NCBI GenBank assembly: GCA_963842975.1
Contig: CAWJIH010000003.1
Coordinates: 74,556 to 138,555, forward strand
DNA length: 64,000 nucleotides
Direction of reading: 5' to 3'
Source of the DNA: JACJWR01 sp963842975
GTDB lineage: Bacteria > Actinomycetota > Actinomycetes > S36-B12 > UBA10799
Both the position numbers and the translations under genes were made by a program. Below the pieces are notes generated by a model. The model was not told the origin of the DNA, did not search any database, and saw only the letters and a program-made list of their open reading frames with translations. This document shows, piece by piece, positions 27,979 through 35,722 of the stretch (within the stretch, counting starts at the first letter, position 1; every line of letters starts with the position of its first letter).

Positions 27979-29801
27979 GAGGTGAACTCCCCGGGGTCCC
28001 AGGTCATCTCTAGCGGGCCGCCAAGTCCGTGTCCGGCGAGCACGTCGCGGGCGTAGTCACGCAGCAGTGGCTCGATGCCGGGAAGCGAGTTGCCGCAGAA
28101 GTAGATGACGTAGGCGTTGGTGGCGACGCGGCGCGCCTGGGGTTCCATGCCGGCCAGTCCGAGGCCGGGGGCGAAGTGGAAGTCCCCGCCGGTGAGCAGG
28201 CACCAGATCCAGGCACCCACCCGGGGCCGCCAGGCCCTGGTTCGCACGGTGCTGGGCACGCCGGCGGCGCGGCGCAGCGCCTCCCACGTGGCCTCGTCGA
28301 CGTCGAACTGGGCCAAGGTGGTCCGCCGTGCCTGGTAGTCGATCCGGTCGGTGCGCCCGGCGAGGCGCCTTTCGATCGTGCGCAGGCACTCCTCTGCCCG
28401 TTCCAGGGTGCCTGCCTCGCGCATGGCGGCGACACGTTGCCGGGTGCCGGAAGCACCGCCGGGAGTGTCGAGGGCCTCACAGGTCTGTTCCCAACTGGAC
28501 AGTTGGGGTTCGCACCGTCTGGCCAGCATGCCGGCCAGCACCCGCGGCGCGGTTCGCCGCCAACCCTGGCCCATTTGTGGAACGTTGGCGAGCACCCAGG
28601 CGGTGGGGTCGGGCCACAGCAGTTGCGGAACCGCCCCTGCGCCCAGCGAGTTCTCGGACTCACCGGTTTTGTGGCTGCTACGCCCATCGCTATACCAGCC
28701 GGCGCCGCGGCGGTGGCGCAGCAGCGCCATGTCCAGGTGGGGGGCGAGTCGTTTCGGGGGTGTCCAGAACTTGCGCACATGCGTCCAACGGATCGGCGGC
28801 ACGTCGGCGGCCTCAGCGAAAGTTGACAGCGCCGTCCGCTCATCCCCTGGGAGGACCAGCGGTGCGCCGGCGCGCAGTGCTGCGGCCATCAGTTCCGGGC
28901 TGGTGGGTGTCTGCCGGTAGGAGCGGTAGGCGCCGTCGGAGTTCTCGCCCTTGCGTGTGGTGTCGGCATCGCGCTCACGGGTGTGGGCGTCGAAAACGGC
29001 ACGCACGCACTCGTCGGCGCCGTCGATCATGTGGGTGCCCGCCAGCTGCAGCGCCAACACGGTCACCGCCCGCAGATCGGCGAACCCGCCAAACACCGCG
29101 TCGCCGCCGTCGAGGGCTTTCTCGATGCAGGTGCACAGGTCGATGAGGGTTTGGTCGCGCACCGGCTGGGTCGGTGCGGCGGTCAGGTCCGCTCCACACA
29201 CGCTGCCGCGCCGACGTCTGCGCCGCCGGGCCGGTTTGCGTCCCCCGGCCAGCGTGCGTTGCCCGCCGCGGGAACGCTTCTTGGGGTGGCGCTGGCATAC
29301 CGTCAGGCGGGGCACGCCGCTGATTCGCCTGGCCGGCGGCTTCAAACATTGGGGGCACTCCCCAACCAGGTAGCAGCGGTGACGCAGGCATACCGGCAGC
29401 CAGGGCAGCTGCCAGTTGCGTCGCCAGTAGCCGTCCTCGTCCAGGCAGTGCGGGCACACCCACGAGGCGTAGGGGCGAACCCATTGGGCGGCCGACCAGC
29501 GGGCGGCGGTCGCATAGCGGGTCCGGTCGGTGCCGCTGAACGACGCCGCCGGGCTGCACCCGAGCAACATCGGGTCGAAGTCGATCACACCGGTGGCGGT
29601 GGTCAGGCCGGACTTTTCGCCAGCGGTGAGGTCGATGCCGAACCACAGGGGGAATCTGTCGGCGGTGGTGATCAGCCCGCAGGACATCAGCAGTCTGCGC
29701 CGGGTGAGTAGGTGGTCGGCGGCGGCGCGGTCCAGCCAAGAGGTCAACGATTCTCCGGCGGCTGGCACGCCAGGGTAGGCCAGTCGCCGCAACGTCGACA
29801 T
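27975..29801 (-). CDS. tniQ: TniQ-family transposition protein
   Basis: ATG 29801 (MSTLRRLAYPG) is taken as start; a GC-rich frame extends six codons further. The N-terminal domain has the family signature PAAGESLTSWLDR. A zinc region reads WVCPHCLDEDGYW, PVCLRHRCYLVGECPQC (C-x2-C, C-x2-H, C-x2-C). The 608-aa protein is long, within the range of TnsD-like members, and has further Cys/His and Arg-rich segments and a long helical C-terminus. TniQ/TnsD proteins recruit the transposition machinery to a target site. No tniA or tniB partner is in the window. Confidence 0.75.
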   Translation of the reverse strand: MSTLRRLAYPGVPAAGESLTSWLDRAAADHLLTRRRLLMSCGLITTADRFPLWFGIDLTAGEKSGLTTATGVIDFDPMLLGCSPAASFSGTDRTRYATAARWSAAQWVRPYASWVCPHCLDEDGYWRRNWQLPWLPVCLRHRCYLVGECPQCLKPPARRISGVPRLTVCQRHPKKRSRGGQRTLAGGRKPARRRRRRRGSVCGADLTAAPTQPVRDQTLIDLCTCIEKALDGGDAVFGGFADLRAVTVLALQLAGTHMIDGADECVRAVFDAHTRERDADTTRKGENSDGAYRSYRQTPTSPELMAAALRAGAPLVLPGDERTALSTFAEAADVPPIRWTHVRKFWTPPKRLAPHLDMALLRHRRGAGWYSDGRSSHKTGESENSLGAGAVPQLLWPDPTAWVLANVPQMGQGWRRTAPRVLAGMLARRCEPQLSSWEQTCEALDTPGGASGTRQRVAAMREAGTLERAEECLRTIERRLAGRTDRIDYQARRTTLAQFDVDEATWEALRRAAGVPSTVRTRAWRPRVGAWIWCLLTGGDFHFAPGLGLAGMEPQARRVATNAYVIYFCGNSLPGIEPLLRDYARDVLAGHGLGGPLEMTWDPGEFTS

Positions 29802-29877
29802 TTGACCGACCGCGGCCATACCTTCACACTGCTCCCCGCGGCGCCCGCAGCTGCCCAGGCGCGCCGGACAAGATCCG

Positions 29878-29946
29878 GGCTACTGCAAAGTTGATGGCAC
29901 TACTGCAAACTCCACTGCAATGTTTGGTGTCCTACTGCAATGTTTC
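29878..29946. repeat. Four ACTGCAA direct repeats upstream of tniQ
   Basis: In about 70 bases the heptamer ACTGCAA occurs four times in one orientation (CTACTGCAAAG, CTACTGCAAAC, CCACTGCAATG, CTACTGCAATG). The last two copies extend to CACTGCAATGTTTGGT and TACTGCAATGTTTCTT. The array starts about 75 bases upstream of the tniQ start. It could be an operator array or transposase-binding sites in an element end. Confidence 0.7.
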
Positions 29947-30020
29947 TTGGCCCGCCACAACAACAACTATTGTAGGGCGCCAGTGAACATGGGAGCAATC
30001 GGCACGGTTTCGTGCTCAGG

Positions 30021-30073
30021 TCTCACATTGGTTTGCCGGCCGCGGCCGGTCTGTGGCGTGTACCTATGTGAGA
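30021..30073. repeat. Inverted-repeat site B, related to site A
   Basis: TCTCACATTGGT (30021-30032) and ACCTATGTGAGA (30062-30073) are near-perfect complements with a 29-base spacer, exactly the spacing of site A. Relative to A, a G-to-C change in the left arm is matched by C-to-G in the right arm, so pairing is preserved. The spacer contains its own GC palindrome (CCGGCCGCGGCCGG). It lies in the intergenic space between divergent genes. Confidence 0.75.
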
Positions 30074-30146
30074 GCACGCACAGTTTCTTGCGCCGCCCGC
30101 GTCGCAAAGGCCTGCCTCGTCCCGCAACCGCCGCACAGTGGCGAGT

Positions 30147-30464
30147 ATGGAGACACAAGTGGCGGCTGCCGCGCAGGCAGAGTTCGAACGGTTACGGGCC
30201 GAGTATGCGCAAGTCAGCGTGGCTGAACAAAACCGTCAACAGAGTATGCGGCAATTCCCCTATCCTGACAGACTAAGCGGAGCTTCGCACTGCGCCCTTT
30301 GGCGGATGGTGATCGGGCTGTCTGGTGGGGCACGGGAAGAGGGTGTCCACCCACTTGACGTGTCTGCGGTGGCTGCCTACGCGGGCCTAACGGTGGAGGA
30401 CGTCCAAACCTACAAATTAGCGGTGCGGGCAGACCGAATCCGTCGAATGGGAAGGTCGAAGTAG
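30147..30464 (+). CDS. Small uncharacterised protein
   Basis: ATG 30147 opens a 105-aa protein with a charged, helical N-terminal half. The C-terminal part reads DVSAVAAYAGLTVEDVQTYK, which could be a helix-turn-helix-like segment. It is transcribed away from tniQ and shares the intergenic region holding site B. No family is recognised. Confidence 0.45.
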   Translation: METQVAAAAQAEFERLRAEYAQVSVAEQNRQQSMRQFPYPDRLSGASHCALWRMVIGLSGGAREEGVHPLDVSAVAAYAGLTVEDVQTYKLAVRADRIRRMGRSK

Positions 30465-30478
30465 GCCATACTGCCAAG

Positions 30479-30721
30479 GTGAAACCGGATGCCCTCACTG
30501 TTCTACAGGCCGGCGTTGACACCGCCCTCCTTCACCTCGGAGAGGCAGAGGGGGAAGTCGAGAACATTTCACCTATCCTCTTGGCCTCACCGATAACTGC
30601 TGAGACAGCAGATGTTGCTTCCTCCCACGCTGAGCGTGGGCTGGCAGCGCTTGAGGACCTGCGCAAGGACCTGAACATCTTGGCCCAGATGCTTTCCAGG
30701 GTGCGCAAAGCAGGCCCGTAG
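30479..30721 (+). CDS. Small helical protein, function unknown
   Basis: GTG 30479 follows 14 bases after the previous stop, so the two are probably co-transcribed. The 80-aa product is mainly helical with acidic and Ala/Leu-rich segments (AVLQAGVDTALLHLGEAEG-like amphipathic start, LAALEDLRKDLNILAQML). It may be a small coiled coil. No function can be assigned. Confidence 0.4.
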   Translation: MKPDALTVLQAGVDTALLHLGEAEGEVENISPILLASPITAETADVASSHAERGLAALEDLRKDLNILAQMLSRVRKAGP

Positions 30722-30828
30722 GCCCACCAACGCATGCCGCGCACCGACGAGGGGATGATAAGAAGTTTGGCGCATCACGGCCCACAACCTCCGCACTGTC
30801 CTCTGCCCACGGCTGCCTTCGGCCTCAA

Positions 30829-30871
30829 TGGCACCGAGACGTGCGGCCCCTGGCCGCACGTCTCGGTGCCA
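30829..30871. terminator. Perfect 20-bp hairpin with 3-nt loop
   Basis: The left arm (30829-30848, TGGCACCGAGACGTGCGGCC) and right arm (30852-30871) are perfectly complementary around the loop CCT. It sits in a convergent intergenic region, fitting a bidirectional terminator, although no T-run follows. The uninterrupted 20-bp arm is longer than usual for a terminator, so a recombination or hairpin-transposon role is possible. Confidence 0.65.
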
Positions 30872-30960
30872 CGTTTGCGTGTCGCGGTGGTGTACGGCTC
30901 GCCGGCGCAGGTCATCGATGTCCGTTTCGATCCGTAGGCAGCTACCGCCCCCTCTACGAA

Positions 30961-30992
30961 TTCGGTATTTGCCGAACTGACCCTGGGGTCAG
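30961..30992. repeat. Two adjoining palindromes
   Basis: TTCGG-tatttg-CCGAA (30961-30976) is followed at once by CTGACCCTGGGGTCAG (30977-30992), a perfect 7-bp dyad around TG. They lie about 90 bases beyond the long hairpin. They may be operators or part of a decayed element end. No further support is seen. Confidence 0.5.
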
Positions 30993-31176
30993 AAACGGGG
31001 CGGAGCGCTATCGGTCTTTTCCGGTGTCTGGCTGAATGCGCAGGATCAGGCGTATTGCGTGCGGCGCCTCGTCGGTTGGCGTTCCTGCCCGCGATTGGGC
31101 AGTTTCAGTGCTGGGTTCCGGGTACGCGTACGCGCCAGCGCCGGGCTTCTCCTCCGCAACGACGGTGGCCAGTCGA

Positions 31177-32001
31177 CTAGTCGCCTTCATCACGTCTCCG
31201 TGGGTTGAGTGTTTCTCCATAGTAGTGCTTTCGTCTAATCCAATTGAAGCCTTCATGCTTCGAGATGCCAGCAACTTCGACAGGGCCTCCAACAGTCGCG
31301 GGCCCTGTGCAGAAGCGTGACCATTGGATGGTGAGGTTCACGAGGAACTCCGCCAAGTCGATGGCATCCTGGAACGGCATCGCCGGGGTGACGATGGGAG
31401 CTTCAAGATGCTGGCGAAGGACGTCCACAGCTTGACGTGCCTCTTGTCTAGGAACCCCCAATGCAGACTCAAACAAGTCGGGCAAGAGGGGATCCACTCC
31501 CAGAGCCAATCGGCTGAACGCTTGTGGTTGTCCGGCTGCAAACAGGGGGGCGTCTAGCCGCTGCGGACCCTGACTGTTGCTGCCCGAGAAGATGAGTTGG
31601 TACTGCTCCGGCCGCTCGCCGGGCCGGTCGAAGCCAACTATCAGCATGCCCGTCTCTTGAGGAGACTCGTTGGCCTTCACGTACTGTTCGCGAACGTAAT
31701 CATCGACACGTCGAGCCACATCCCGGACTGTGTAGGCGTTGGGGTCGATCCGCAAGGAATCGTCGCCCGACGTGAACTCATGTCGGAGGTCTTTGAGGAC
31801 GGTCGTGATTGAACGGTCACCGATCGCGGCGCCACCCCAAGTGGCCACGCCTAGGGGCAGGTCCCGGTGAAGGTTCACTATCTTGTTGGCGTTGTTGTAG
31901 ACATTCAAAACTCCCCCGGTGGCTCCATCCCCTAGAGTGACGGCGCTATCCGAGGCCAAGACGATCCCCTCCTGAACCCTAACCATTACGACAATGGTCA
32001 C
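31177..32001 (-). CDS. Proteasome-like Ntn-hydrolase fold protein
   Basis: The N-terminus reads MTIVVMVRVQEGIVLASDSA, the beta-strand and turn of proteasome beta/HslV-type Ntn hydrolases. Removal of Met would expose Thr as the nucleophile. The supporting Asp (ASDSA) and a Lys in the expected next strand region (NNANKIVNLH) are present, followed by ATWGGAAIGDRSI as in the family core. At 274 aa it is longer than HslV, with an extra C-terminal domain containing FLVNLTIQWSRF. It has no propeptide. It lies downstream of the CBASS-like operon on the same strand but 343 bases away. A self-contained peptidase, possibly defence-linked, is inferred. Confidence 0.65.
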   Translation of the reverse strand: MTIVVMVRVQEGIVLASDSAVTLGDGATGGVLNVYNNANKIVNLHRDLPLGVATWGGAAIGDRSITTVLKDLRHEFTSGDDSLRIDPNAYTVRDVARRVDDYVREQYVKANESPQETGMLIVGFDRPGERPEQYQLIFSGSNSQGPQRLDAPLFAAGQPQAFSRLALGVDPLLPDLFESALGVPRQEARQAVDVLRQHLEAPIVTPAMPFQDAIDLAEFLVNLTIQWSRFCTGPATVGGPVEVAGISKHEGFNWIRRKHYYGETLNPRRRDEGD

Positions 32002-32344
32002 GGCGACCCTCCCAGTGGACTTCGGTCAAATGACTCTATGCCATCGAGAAGCGAATGTCTGGGTCTTTACCTACCGATGGCGCGGTCTCCCCTCAGGTGC
32101 GCAGCCAGTTGTCGGTGCAGACAGTCACGGGAGACCTCCCCGGAAGTGTCGGCATCAACCGCCCGTTCTCCCCAGCTGGCCAACGGGCGGGCGCAGGGCC
32201 CGGGGCTCTGGGCGTCGTGTACCGGCGGTCTGCCACCGTGAGATGGGCCAACGGTAAAGGCGAGTGGATGTCTGGCAACGAGAGGGACGAGGCGCCGGAC
32301 GCAACCCGAGTCACGTTTGCAGCGCTGTGGAAAGGGTCGGCGCC
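32002..32344. other. Gene-free stretch between Ntn gene and CBASS-like operon
   Basis: Short open frames on both strands here have no recognisable sequence. It probably carries the promoter of the Ntn-hydrolase gene. I see no clear -10/-35 pair. Confidence 0.4.
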
Positions 32345-32965
32345 CTACTTGCACCCGCATCCGCGCAGCCGCCACATTGACCCGATCCGGCGAACATGCT
32401 CGCCGACGGCCATGACGTAGTCGTCCTCGACGCTCTGCAGAGTGCTCAGGTCCAGCTGGTCGCGGCTGATGTTCATGCCGGGGTCGCTGTCGAGCGCCGG
32501 CCCCTGCCAGGCGTCTTTCATACCGGTTCCGGCCACCTTCCGCACCTGAGTCACCAGCTCCGTGTACGCGTTCCCCACGTGTGCGCACTCGCTGCGCGTC
32601 CACGCCGTGTGGTAGGTCAGACGAGCCTGAACCGCTCGCAACTCCTCCGAGAGCCTCACTCGTTCGGCCCCCGGCTCATCCGCCCGGCGTCGGCGGATGG
32701 CGTAAGGGAACTCCTTGTACTCGGAGCAGGCCTGGAAGGCTTCCGCAAGAGCGGTGCGGACGCGCGCCCGTTCCTCCAGCCGACCCGCCCGAACGGCCAG
32801 ATAGACGCCAATGAGTCCGCTGACGAGGGCCGCGACCAGCGCGCTTGCCAGGAGCTGGCCAACCCAGACCGACGATTCCGACCCTGGATCGTTCCCGGCG
32901 GCTGTGGCGCAAGCCCGTCCGAGGGTCAGCGCAAGGTCCACCGAGGGCTGCGTCGACGACATCAT
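32345..32965 (-). CDS. Single-TM protein, candidate CBASS effector
   Basis: ATG 32965 overlaps the E2-like stop by four bases; a second ATG follows directly. The 206-aa protein has one strong membrane helix (LLASALVAALVSGLIGVYLAVRAG, residues about 37-60). A charged cytoplasmic helical domain contains conserved-looking Cys, His and acidic residues (YHTAWTRSECAHVGNAY). In CBASS operons the gene after the cyclase and E2 protein is usually the effector, often a membrane protein. The assignment rests on position and topology. Confidence 0.6.
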   Translation of the reverse strand: MMSSTQPSVDLALTLGRACATAAGNDPGSESSVWVGQLLASALVAALVSGLIGVYLAVRAGRLEERARVRTALAEAFQACSEYKEFPYAIRRRRADEPGAERVRLSEELRAVQARLTYHTAWTRSECAHVGNAYTELVTQVRKVAGTGMKDAWQGPALDSDPGMNISRDQLDLSTLQSVEDDYVMAVGEHVRRIGSMWRLRGCGCK

Positions 32966-33428
32966 TTCGGGCCCACCCTCACTGGTTCCGCGGGAGGTGA
33001 ATGAGGGGCTTCAGGGCCGAGCCATTCACCCGTCTCGCGCCACCACGCTTCCTTGAACAGGTGACCCTGAACCATCGCAAAGAGTTTCACTAGTCCGTCG
33101 TCGGACACCCAGCGCAGGTCGGCGGGGTCGGAGGGGTACCAGACGCACAGGCGGGTGCGTCCGCGATCCGCGAATCGATGCGGCGACGAGGTCGGGCCGT
33201 CCGCGTACAAACTGGGAAGTCTGGGAGGTCCTCATGGAACTCGATCTGCACGTGCCGGTTCTCGTAGCTGGGCACGGGTACCTCGGCTGCGAAGCAGTGC
33301 CTGCGCCGGCGGGCGTGTATTCGCCGGTAGGTCAGCGTCGGGTAGGCACGCTTCGCCGAGCTAATCGCGCGGTCGCGCCTGCCAATGTCGGCCAGCCAGT
33401 TCGATGGGCGCCCTGTACGGGGCCTCAT
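32962..33428 (-). CDS. CBASS-type E2-like (ubiquitin-conjugating-fold) protein, one frameshift
   Basis: ATG 33428 lies 4 bases after the cyclase stop. After one frame change near 33205 the C-terminal half reads HRFADRGRTRLCVWYPSDP, then LRWVSDDGL and ETGEWLGPEAPH. This is the E2-fold pattern of bacterial CBASS and related systems, with the Cys of LCVWYPSDP in the catalytic position and the terminal GPEAPH motif. Type II CBASS uses such proteins to conjugate or prime the cyclase. It is coupled to the gene downstream by an ATGA overlap. Confidence 0.75.
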
Positions 33429-33432
33429 CGGC

Positions 33433-34485
33433 TCACACTGCCCCCGCCCCGAAGGACCGGGGCTGCTTCAGGACTGTACTGGCCGCGCCACCCACGGCGA
33501 GCAAGCCCTGGGCTGTAACGGACGTGGGGCGACTCGTGCGGTAGCTGGCGACCAGGCTGGCTCGAGAAGCTTCGCCCGGGCGTTGCGAGACGAATTCCGG
33601 CCACAACGCGGAGAGTTCACGCGCCACCACTTCGGGGTCGCTTTCGGCTGCCACGGCCCGTTGCAGGTGGTGCGCGGCACGGCGCAGGTGGTCTCCGGCG
33701 GCAACGCGGTCGTCACACCTGATGGCCGTCGACACGCCTGCAGGATCGGCGGTGAGACCGGCGGCAAGTTGGGCGGCGCCGCCTTCCCAGATTGCCATGA
33801 GGGCCCGCACCTCATCCATGCCGTCTTCGACGAATGCCAGGCCAAGTGCTTCGACGTTGAACGAGCACAGCGGCGGCCGCCCGGTCCGCTTGATCTCCGC
33901 CTTCGCCAGGCGAATTGCCCTGGCCCTCACTCGACGCAGGCCGGCCGGTTCTGCGGTGAGCAGGCGGGTATGTGTCTCCGGGTCCGAGGCGTCCCAGCTG
34001 TCACCATCGGTGTTGGGGATCCATAGGCCCCGGGCATCCCGGCGGGTGAGCCCCAGCACCAAGTCGACGGTGGGGTCCTCACCCTCGGGCAGCGGTTCGC
34101 CGAACGTGACGTAGATGGCTCGCTTGGTGACCGTGCACCTCGCCTGGGGGTACTTCTTTCGGACGATGCTGCCGACGTGGTCGCGCAAGTCCCAGACGGC
34201 CCTGAGCGGGCCCCCGCGGTCGGGCGAGTCGGGTCCGAGCGCCGGCCACGACCGGCGGTCCAGAACGGTGCCGCAGTCCGCGTCCAGCCCGGCGTCGCGC
34301 CGATGGATGGGGCAGTTGGCGGTGCCGTGGGCCAGCGAACCGGACCGAAAGTCGCGCAGCCGGCCGGGGAAGGTGCGTGCGGAGGCGAGGACGGTATCGC
34401 GTCGCGCGCGCGCCTCTCTAAGGGTCGCGTCGTCGGGGGCGAGCTGTCGCCGAATGTCATCCAGTGTGTCGCGGACTACTCCCAA
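33433..34485 (-). CDS. CD-NTase (cGAS/DncV-like nucleotidyltransferase)
   Basis: TTG 34485 with GGAG eight bases upstream is the likely start. Catalytic features: GSLAHGTAN (about residue 48) as the GS motif, DADCGTVLD (about 67) supplying two metal-binding Asp residues, and TVDLVLGL (about 140) supplying the third. The C-terminal helical part fits the CD-NTase fold. The 350-aa length is typical. It makes a cyclic oligonucleotide signal on phage infection; the product cannot be predicted. It lies directly upstream of the E2-like gene, defining a CBASS operon. Confidence 0.85.
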   Translation of the reverse strand: MGVVRDTLDDIRRQLAPDDATLREARARRDTVLASARTFPGRLRDFRSGSLAHGTANCPIHRRDAGLDADCGTVLDRRSWPALGPDSPDRGGPLRAVWDLRDHVGSIVRKKYPQARCTVTKRAIYVTFGEPLPEGEDPTVDLVLGLTRRDARGLWIPNTDGDSWDASDPETHTRLLTAEPAGLRRVRARAIRLAKAEIKRTGRPPLCSFNVEALGLAFVEDGMDEVRALMAIWEGGAAQLAAGLTADPAGVSTAIRCDDRVAAGDHLRRAAHHLQRAVAAESDPEVVARELSALWPEFVSQRPGEASRASLVASYRTSRPTSVTAQGLLAVGGAASTVLKQPRSFGAGAV

Positions 34486-34627
34486 TGGTCAAACTCCAGT
34501 CGTCGTTGTCGAAGGTGTCCTGCGTGTTGCTTCGTGCTGTGGCTCCCGCGCGCAGCCCTCTTCGTCGCGGGCGTCGTTGCCCCTTTGGGATCGCCGGGCT
34601 CCCGTTCGGCCGGGTGGGGGCGGGCCA

Positions 34628-35722
34628 TCAGAGCTTGACCTGCGGCTTCTGCTCGCCGACACCGGCCAGCAGGTCGACTTCGTCCAGGGTGAGGCAGGCG
34701 TCTGCGGCGATCTGCTCGACAGGGGTGCCGTACTTCCCGGCGACTTTGATGGCCTCGGAGAGCATGCGCGGGGCTTCGAAGTGTGTGAGCGGGTACGGCT
34801 CGTCCCGTTTCCCGTAGCGCTGGCTCATCACCACGACAGAGCGCCGGTAGGCGGCCTCGCTCATGACTTCCAACGTTTTCGCCCGGTAGAGCAGGGCGGC
34901 GATCGACACTCCCCAGTCGTGCTTCAACCGGGCGTAGGCTCCAAGGTCGAACCGTCTCGGCAGCACGTCAAGCATCGTTTTGCGAGGCATCAGCAGCTCG
35001 GCTGCGAACGCGTTGGCCTGGCGCTCGCGCCCGGCGCCCGGTTCCGCGATGGGGTGGCAGACCAGGTGCGCCAGCTCGTGGGCGGCGTCGAAGCGGCCCC
35101 GAGCAGCGTCACCCTTGTCCGACGTCAACACGACGACCGGGCGCTCGCCCTGCCAGTGGCCGAACGCGTCGACTCTTGCGCCAGTGTCACGGGCCAGGGC
35201 CAGGCGAGTCACGACCACGCCGTGCGCCTCCAAGTGCCCCACCATGTGCCCCACCGGCCCGGTGGGTAGCGCCCACACCCGGCGAACCTCGTCGGCCGCG
35301 CGCTCCATCTCCAGGATCGGCGCATCGGCGGACACGGGTATGCGGGGGACGCTGATGCGTGGTAGTTGCACGTATCGTTCGAGGGCTGTGGCCAGGTCGA
35401 GGGCGAGTTCGGACCAGCTCCAGGCTGTTGCGCGTACCCGCTTCGTGGTGGAGCGCAGGCTTCGGAAGTGGGTGCCGTCGGGCCCGCCTGGGGACACGCG
35501 GCGCCGGCCGTAGGCGAGGAACTCCGGGGGTACGCCCAGGCCTATCGCCAACTTGGCAACGGTTGTCGGGTTTGGCCGGTTGATTTCGGCTTCGAACTGC
35601 GAGATCGCGGCAGGACTGACCTCGGCCAACTCCGAGACCTCCTTCATGCTCCGCCCGGACTTGAGCCTCGCCAGACGTAGGCGCTCCCCGCTGAACGCTA
35701 CGGCGACTTCCTCAGCCCGCAT
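34628..35722 (-). CDS. XRE regulator fused to ImmA/IrrE metallopeptidase
   Basis: Residues about 10-65 form an XRE helix-turn-helix (RLARLKSGRSMKEVSELAEVS). Near residue 217 is the zinc-protease motif HELAHLVCH, with a downstream Glu region (RERQANAFAAELLMP) characteristic of ImmA/IrrE. Such proteins cleave a partner repressor after a stress signal. The gene overlaps the upstream gene by 11 bases and lies 142 bases before the CD-NTase on the same strand. It is therefore a likely regulator of the CBASS genes, or one half of a toxin-antitoxin-like pair. Confidence 0.8.
   Translation of the reverse strand: MRAEEVAVAFSGERLRLARLKSGRSMKEVSELAEVSPAAISQFEAEINRPNPTTVAKLAIGLGVPPEFLAYGRRRVSPGGPDGTHFRSLRSTTKRVRATAWSWSELALDLATALERYVQLPRISVPRIPVSADAPILEMERAADEVRRVWALPTGPVGHMVGHLEAHGVVVTRLALARDTGARVDAFGHWQGERPVVVLTSDKGDAARGRFDAAHELAHLVCHPIAEPGAGRERQANAFAAELLMPRKTMLDVLPRRFDLGAYARLKHDWGVSIAALLYRAKTLEVMSEAAYRRSVVVMSQRYGKRDEPYPLTHFEAPRMLSEAIKVAGKYGTPVEQIAADACLTLDEVDLLAGVGEQKPQVKL

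Larger units (their letters stand above)
30722..31176. other. Gene-free stretch with several dyad symmetries
   Basis: No convincing gene is seen. The stretch lies between the end of the small gene at 30721 and the end of the Ntn-hydrolase gene at 31177, so it is a convergent junction. It holds the long hairpin at 30829-30871 and two further palindromes at 30961-30992. Confidence 0.5.
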
